Shown in pieces: positions 7,404 to 11,438 of a stretch of 11,438 bases of DNA. Position 1 is the stretch's first letter. Each line of letters starts with the position of its first letter. The stretch comes from Prevotellamassilia sp. (GTDB lineage Bacteria > Bacteroidota > Bacteroidia > Bacteroidales > Bacteroidaceae): the NCBI GenBank assembly GCA_009775705.1, contig VSQE01000077.1:1-11438 (forward strand), in the 5' to 3' direction. Made by a program: the position numbers and the translations under genes. The notes under the pieces are model-generated. The model was not told the DNA's origin, searched no databases, and saw only the letters and a list, made by a program, of their open reading frames with translations.

Positions 7404-8081
7404 CTATTTGTCCAGTAGATCCGGACGCAGTCTTTTCGTTCGTTCCAAAGACTGGGAAAGTTCCCATTCTTTGATCTTTGCTGCATGTCCGGACAATAGG
7501 ACTTCCGGAACTTTCCATCCCTTATACTCCGCTGGCCGGGTATATACGGGAGCTGCCAATAAATTGTCTTGAAAAGAATCCGACAAGGCGGATTGTTCAT
7601 CACTGAGGACTCCGGGAACCAGGCGGACGATCGCATCTGTCATGACGGCTGCCGGCAGTTCTCCACCTGTCAGGACATAGTCTCCAACAGATATTTCTTT
7701 GGTTATCAAATGTTCGCGGATTCTGTAGTCAATGCCTTTGTAGTGGCCGCATAGAATAATGATGTTTTCCTTCATGGACAGGGAGTTGGCCATAGGCTGG
7801 TCAAACTGCTCGCCATCGGGAGTTGTAAAGATTATTTCATCGTAATGCCGCTCTGCCGTAAGCGCGGAAATGCAGTCGTCAATAGGTTGGCATTGCATTA
7901 CCATGCCGGCAAAACCTCCGAAAGGGTAGTCGTCCACGCGGCGGTGTTTGTCTTGGGTATAGTCCCGTAAATTATGTATATGGATGTCTACAAGCCCCTT
8001 TTTCTGGGCGCGCAAGAGTATGGAAGTGTTGACAAAGCCGGTCAGCATTTCCGGCAAAACTGTGATGATGTCAATACGCAT
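7404..8081 (-). CDS. trmD: tRNA (guanine37-N1)-methyltransferase TrmD
   Basis: TrmD uses S-adenosylmethionine to methylate G37 next to the anticodon, which prevents +1 frameshifting in translation. The 225-residue protein opens with the typical MRIDIITVLPEML. It contains DDYPFGGFAGMVMQCQPI (50-67), the knotted SAM-binding SPOUT core with TTPDGEQFDQ (86-95), ILCGHYKGIDYRI (109-121) and SVGDYVLTGGELPAAVMTDA (131-150), then Arg153 in VRLVPGVL. The C-terminal tRNA-binding domain carries Asp168 in SDSF, the likely catalytic residue equivalent to E. coli Asp169, and YTRPAEYKGWKVPEVLLSGH. Length is slightly shorter than E. coli TrmD (255). It is transcribed away from ligA, not in the usual rpsP-rimM-trmD-rplS operon of many bacteria. 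A -7 element lies about 63 bases upstream of its start. Confidence 0.97.
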   Translation of the reverse strand: MRIDIITVLPEMLTGFVNTSILLRAQKKGLVDIHIHNLRDYTQDKHRRVDDYPFGGFAGMVMQCQPIDDCISALTAERHYDEIIFTTPDGEQFDQPMANSLSMKENIIILCGHYKGIDYRIREHLITKEISVGDYVLTGGELPAAVMTDAIVRLVPGVLSDEQSALSDSFQDNLLAAPVYTRPAEYKGWKVPEVLLSGHAAKIKEWELSQSLERTKRLRPDLLDK

Positions 8082-8143
8082 GACGTAATATTTTTACGGT
8101 TTTCAGACCCTGTTTTTTGTTTGTGCTTTTAATTTTGCAGGTG

Positions 8144-8151
8144 CAAATGTA
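8144..8151 (-). promoter_or_regulatory. -7 promoter element of trmD
   Basis: The minus strand reads TACATTTG, matching TAnnTTTG. Transcription would begin near 8137-8139, giving a leader of about 57 bases before the trmD start. No good -33 TTTG is found at the right distance; the expected place overlaps the -7 element of the divergent ligA promoter. Confidence 0.5.
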
Positions 8152-8172
8152 CAAAAAGTTAAGCCTTTTGTC

Positions 8173-8180
8173 TACTTTTG
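8173..8180 (+). promoter_or_regulatory. -7 promoter element of ligA
   Basis: TACTTTTG matches the TAnnTTTG consensus. Transcription would start near 8185-8188, about 50 bases before the chosen ligA start codon at 8238. No TTTG lies 19-21 bases upstream. This element argues against the upstream in-frame TTG at 8178 as a start codon, because that codon overlaps the promoter. Confidence 0.5.
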
Positions 8181-8237
8181 CAAAAAGAAATATACACCAT
8201 AAGTAGTAACGTCGCATACCCCAAAAAGTCCGCTGAC

Positions 8238-10241
8238 ATGAACGAGAAGGAAAGAGTATTGTTTTTGAGAAAAGAGTTGGAACGTCATAATTATAATTAT
8301 TATGTTAAGAACAGGCCTGTTATCAGTGATCGGGACTTTGATGAAATGATGTCTGAACTGATAGGACTTGAAGCCAGACATCCGGAGTTGGAGGATGATT
8401 TGTCGCCCAGCAAGAGAGTAGGTAGCGATTTGAGCATTGAGTTCAAGCAGGTGGAACATGCGGCTCCGATGCTCTCGTTAGGAAACACTTATAGTAGGGA
8501 AGAAGTGGCGGCATTTTACCATCGGATTGAGGAAGGACTGGGAGGAGAGCCTTTTCGGATATGTTGCGAACTGAAATTCGACGGATTGGGTATCTCATTG
8601 ATATACGAAAAAAAACGTTTGCTCAGAGCGGTGACAAGAGGTGATGGCGTGAGGGGGGACGATGTGACGGAAAATGTAAAGACAATCCGTTCCATACCTT
8701 TGTGTCTGGATGAATCCGTCCCTGATGACCGGTTTGAAATCCGGGGAGAGATATTGATGCCTTGGATAAGTTTTGAACGTCTGAACCGTGAGCGCGAGGC
8801 GCGTGAAGAACCCCTTTTTGCCAATCCCCGCAATGCAGCTTCCGGCACGTTGAAAAGTAAATCGTCTGCCGTTGTTGCCGGGAGGGGGCTGGACGCTTAT
8901 CTGTATTATATGTTGGGGGAGAGAGTTACTGGAGACAGTCATTTTGAAAACATGCAAAAGGCATCGGAATGGGGATTTAAGGTTTCTGGCGAGATGAAGC
9001 GTGCCGATACGCTGGAGGGTGTTTTCGCATTTATTGATTACTGGGACCTTCAACGGAAAAATCTGCCGGTGGCTACAGATGGCATAGTGCTAAAAGTAGA
9101 TTCTATTATCCAGCAACGCCGCTTAGGATCTACGGCTAAAAGTCCGCGGTGGGCAATTGCCTATAAATTTCCGGCAGAGAGGGCTTGCACTGAACTTCAG
9201 AGCGTGACTTTTCAAGTGGGACGGACCGGAGCCGTCACACCGGTAGCGAATATGAAGCCGGTGCAACTATCCGGAACCGTTGTGAAGCGGGCATCTTTGC
9301 ATAATGAGGATATAATCAGACAGTTGGATCTGCATATTGGAGATATGGTATATGTAGAGAAGGCCGGCGAGATAATCCCACAGATTGTAGGGGTTAACCG
9401 GGAAAGCCGCTCGGAAACTCTCAGAGAAGCTGTTACTTTCATCAGCCGTTGTCCGGAATGTGGGGAAAAGCTAGTTCGTTACGAGGGAGAAGCCGCTCAT
9501 TATTGTCCCAATGATATGGGCTGTCCTCCTCAAAAGAAAGGAAAAATTGTTCATTTCATCAGCCGTGAGGCCATGAACATCGAATCACTCGGACCGGAAA
9601 CGGTAGAAGACTATTTTGACCGCGGATTAATTCATGATGTTGCCGATTTGTATCAACTTAAAATCACGGATATTTGTGGCGCAGACCGTACCCGCGAAAA
9701 GTCTGCCCGAAAGATCATAGACGGCATAGAGAGAAGCAAACAGGCCGGTTTTGACCGTGTGCTTTTTGCTTTGGGAATTCGTTTTGTCGGCAAGGTCGTG
9801 GCCAGAACTTTGGCCACTTATTTCCGCGATGTAGAGACGTTGGGAAAGGCTTCGCTTGAAGAACTCCTGTCTGTGGACGGAGTGGGGGCCGTGATTGCGC
9901 AAAGTTTGCGGGGATGGTTTGAAAAGAAAACAAACCGTGACTTGCTCGAACGTTTGAAAGCATCCGGTGTACGGATGAATCTATCTGAGGAGGAAAAAGT
10001 TTCGGACCGCCTTGCTGGTAAAAGTATTGTGATCAGTGGAACCTTTACTCGTCACAGCCGGGAGGACTACAAGGAAATCATAGAGAAACATAGCGGAAAA
10101 AGTGTAAGTGGGATATCGGGTAAAACATCTTTTGTGTTGGCTGGTGAAAATATGGGACCGTCCAAACTGGAAAAAGCACGAAAATTGGGAGTTCCAATAA
10201 TTAGCGAGAGCGACTTTTTACATCTTCTGGAAGAAGAGTGA
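8238..10241 (+). CDS. ligA: NAD+-dependent DNA ligase LigA
   Basis: LigA seals nicks in DNA during replication and repair, using NAD+ to adenylate itself. With the ATG at 8238 the protein has 667 residues, close to E. coli LigA (671). An in-frame TTG at 8178 would add 20 residues but overlaps the promoter and would precede the usual start of domain Ia. Domain Ia holds HNYNYYVKNRPVISDRDFDEMM. The adenylated lysine is Lys113 in ELKFDG, and motif V is DGIVLKVD (281-288). The OB fold follows with VGRTGAVTPVANMKPV. Four zinc-binding cysteines are Cys405, Cys408, Cys423 and Cys429. Helix-hairpin-helix repeats lie at about 440-570 (SVDGVGAVIAQSL), and a C-terminal BRCT domain at about 590-667 (SIVISGTF to FLHLLEEE). 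All expected domains are intact. dapA follows on the same strand after 117 bases, and no terminator is seen between them. Confidence 0.97.
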   Translation: MNEKERVLFLRKELERHNYNYYVKNRPVISDRDFDEMMSELIGLEARHPELEDDLSPSKRVGSDLSIEFKQVEHAAPMLSLGNTYSREEVAAFYHRIEEGLGGEPFRICCELKFDGLGISLIYEKKRLLRAVTRGDGVRGDDVTENVKTIRSIPLCLDESVPDDRFEIRGEILMPWISFERLNREREAREEPLFANPRNAASGTLKSKSSAVVAGRGLDAYLYYMLGERVTGDSHFENMQKASEWGFKVSGEMKRADTLEGVFAFIDYWDLQRKNLPVATDGIVLKVDSIIQQRRLGSTAKSPRWAIAYKFPAERACTELQSVTFQVGRTGAVTPVANMKPVQLSGTVVKRASLHNEDIIRQLDLHIGDMVYVEKAGEIIPQIVGVNRESRSETLREAVTFISRCPECGEKLVRYEGEAAHYCPNDMGCPPQKKGKIVHFISREAMNIESLGPETVEDYFDRGLIHDVADLYQLKITDICGADRTREKSARKIIDGIERSKQAGFDRVLFALGIRFVGKVVARTLATYFRDVETLGKASLEELLSVDGVGAVIAQSLRGWFEKKTNRDLLERLKASGVRMNLSEEEKVSDRLAGKSIVISGTFTRHSREDYKEIIEKHSGKSVSGISGKTSFVLAGENMGPSKLEKARKLGVPIISESDFLHLLEEE

Positions 10242-10329
10242 ATTGTACCGGATGTCTTTTCCCTGATGTTTTTTGATGGAGAGCCTTTAAATTCGGAGGA
10301 GAAGAAAACGGCATTCAACGAAAAATATT

Positions 10330-10337
10330 TACCTTTG
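10330..10337 (+). promoter_or_regulatory. -7 promoter element of dapA
   Basis: TACCTTTG matches TAnnTTTG and lies 21 bases before the chosen dapA start at 10359. It supports that start over an upstream in-frame ATG at 10266, which would lie before the promoter. No TTTG is found at the -33 position. Transcription from ligA could also read through. Confidence 0.5.
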
Positions 10338-10358
10338 CCAAGAATTCGTCAAGAAGAT

Positions 10359-11255
10359 ATGAAAAGAGTATGTAATATATTCAGAGGAATGGGTGTGGCT
10401 TTAGTTACACCATTTTGTGCGGACGGCTCCGTTGATATGGAGTCTTTGTCTTTGCTCGTTGACAAGCATTTGAAAGAAAAAACCGATTTTCTCTGTGTGC
10501 TTGGCACCACAGCGGAAACTCCGTGCCTTTCAATAGAGGAGAAACGGGAAATTCTGAAAACTGTTGTGGAACGGGTAAAGGGACGTATTCCTGTGCTGCT
10601 TGGCTGTGGAGGAAATAACACAAGGGAGGTCCTTCATTACCTTCAAAATGAGAATCTTGCTGGTGTTGATGGAGTTTTGATAGTAACTCCTTACTATAAT
10701 AAACCTTCTCAGGAAGGGCTTTACCGTCACTTCAAGACTATAGCGTCTGCCACCTCTCTTCCGGTTGTGCTTTATAATGTGCCGGGACGTACGGGAGTAA
10801 ATATGGAGGCTTGCACGACACTTCGTATTGCCGCCGATTGCCCCAATGTTGTAGCCATTAAGGAGGCTTCAGGAAAAATCTCGCAGATTGAGGATATATT
10901 AAACGGGGCCCCTGAAGGATTTGAAGTGCTGAGCGGGGATGATGCCATTACATTGGAATTGTTGACGGTAGGAGTTTCCGGAGTCATTTCCGTTATAGGG
11001 AATGCCTACCCTTTCCGCTTTGGCGAAATGGTGCACATGGCAATGAACGGTCGTTTCTCGGAGGCATTGCGGATGCATCGCAGTTTTTCGGAACTGTACA
11101 AACTTATGACGGCAGAGGGAAATCCTGTAGGAATTAAGGGCTTGCTTGCCGAATTGGGAGTTTGTGCGAATTATCTTCGTCTTCCGTTGGTCCCGGCCTC
11201 TGTTTTTTTGCAGGAGCGCATTCGGGGAGTATTGGAGCAGACGGCTTTTGAGTAA
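10359..11255 (+). CDS. dapA: 4-hydroxy-tetrahydrodipicolinate synthase DapA
   Basis: DapA condenses pyruvate with aspartate semialdehyde, the first committed step towards diaminopimelate (cell wall) and lysine. With the ATG at 10359 the protein has 298 residues, close to E. coli DapA (292). An ATG at 10266 would add 31 residues of no recognisable family and lies upstream of the -7 element. The TIM-barrel motifs are all present: GTTAETP with Thr50/Thr51, TPYYNKPSQEGLYRHF with Tyr113, LYNVPGRTG with the catalytic-triad Tyr139 and Arg144, and the Schiff-base Lys168 in AIKEASG. GVSGVISVIGNAYP marks the later barrel strands. A purine-rich AAGAAG lies just before the start codon. It is followed by a strong bidirectional terminator. 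The function is secure from the active-site residues. Confidence 0.96.
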   Translation: MKRVCNIFRGMGVALVTPFCADGSVDMESLSLLVDKHLKEKTDFLCVLGTTAETPCLSIEEKREILKTVVERVKGRIPVLLGCGGNNTREVLHYLQNENLAGVDGVLIVTPYYNKPSQEGLYRHFKTIASATSLPVVLYNVPGRTGVNMEACTTLRIAADCPNVVAIKEASGKISQIEDILNGAPEGFEVLSGDDAITLELLTVGVSGVISVIGNAYPFRFGEMVHMAMNGRFSEALRMHRSFSELYKLMTAEGNPVGIKGLLAELGVCANYLRLPLVPASVFLQERIRGVLEQTAFE

Positions 11256-11270
11256 ATTTCTTTCTTACAT

Positions 11271-11320
11271 AAAATCTGCAAGTTTCAGTATTGTTATATA
11301 CTGAAGACTTGCAGATTTTT
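11271..11320. terminator. Bidirectional terminator between dapA and a convergent gene
   Basis: AAATCTGCAAG (11272-11282) pairs with CTTGCAGATTT (11308-11318), and TTCAGTA (11284-11290) pairs with TACTGAA (11299-11305), with a small bulge between and an eight-base loop. The stem ends in T5 on the plus strand (11316-11320) and T4 on the minus strand. It lies 16 bases after dapA and about 20 bases after the stop of the minus-strand gene, so it likely serves both. Confidence 0.85.
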
Positions 11321-11340
11321 CTAAATGTCCTATAGAATAG

Positions 11341-11438
11341 CTATTTGTTGTTGACTGTCATCATTTCCGTTTCTTCTTTCATATCTATTTCTTCTCCTTT
11401 GAAATCATATAAAAGATATTCCAGATAAGAAAGTTTTT
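11341..11438 (-). CDS. C-terminal fragment of an unidentified protein (partial, runs off the window)
   Basis: The minus strand is open from the right edge to a TAG stop at 11341-11343. The frame gives about 31 residues beginning KLSYLEYLLYDFKGEE and ending MTVNNK. The tail is acidic and hydrophilic (IDMKEETEMM). A terminator placed just beyond the stop and convergent with dapA supports a real gene end. The other two minus frames hit stops within this stretch. I do not recognise the family; the fragment is too short to assign a function. Confidence 0.5.
   Translation of the reverse strand, partial: KLSYLEYLLYDFKGEEIDMKEETEMMTVNNK

Noticed and set aside
8178..8237. TTG start extending LigA by 20 residues
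   Set aside because: The codon overlaps the -7 element at 8173-8180, the added residues match nothing in the family, and the ATG at 8238 gives the usual N-terminus.
10266..10358. ATG start extending DapA by 31 residues
   Set aside because: It lies upstream of the -7 element at 10330-10337, and the ATG at 10359 gives a protein of normal DapA length.
1..11438. CRISPR array, tRNA or rRNA genes, insertion sequence
   Set aside because: I saw no spaced direct repeats, no cloverleaf or rRNA sequence, and no transposase or integrase-like protein on either strand.

Overview
The window looks like chromosomal DNA of a gut Bacteroidales bacterium, most likely Bacteroides or Phocaeicola. The evidence is several TAnnTTTG-type -7 promoter elements just upstream of genes, the lack of strong Shine-Dalgarno sites, and the flavour of the TrmD, LigA, DapA and RND proteins. 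The species call is inference. No mobile element genes, CRISPR array, tRNA or rRNA were recognised.

Layout. Bases 1-332 hold no convincing gene. They contain an intrinsic terminator, a near-consensus leftward promoter and an 18-bp inverted repeat (17/18 matches) that brackets both, followed by a very strong terminator (286-322). From 333 to 7066 everything is on the minus strand and reads as one operon, in transcription order: a periplasmic adaptor lipoprotein (MFP), an AcrB/MexB-type RND pump, an OprM-type outer-membrane efflux lipoprotein, and an LpxA-family acyltransferase. The outer-membrane gene is split by a one-base deletion near 2268. The two larger gaps in the operon each hold a GC-rich stem-loop. 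The 337-base gap 7067-7403 carries the operon's probable promoter and two further hairpin or palindrome structures. Next comes trmD (minus strand), divergent from ligA (plus strand) with two closely packed -7 elements between them. dapA follows on the plus strand with its own -7 element. A bidirectional terminator separates dapA from the C-terminal end of a convergent, unidentified gene at the right edge.

How it works together. The adaptor, pump and outer-membrane channel would form one tripartite export machine across both membranes, powered by proton influx. As written, the channel gene is broken, so the pump would need another channel protein unless the deletion is a sequence error. The acyltransferase at the end of the operon resembles the first enzyme of lipid A synthesis but lacks several residues important in E. 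coli LpxA, so its substrate is uncertain. trmD (tRNA G37 methylation), ligA (DNA joining) and dapA (lysine/diaminopimelate synthesis) are ordinary housekeeping genes.

The points most worth a second look are the bracketed promoter-terminator unit at the left edge, the altered LpxA paralogue attached to an efflux operon, and the frameshifted channel gene. I did not find a clear undescribed multi-gene system.
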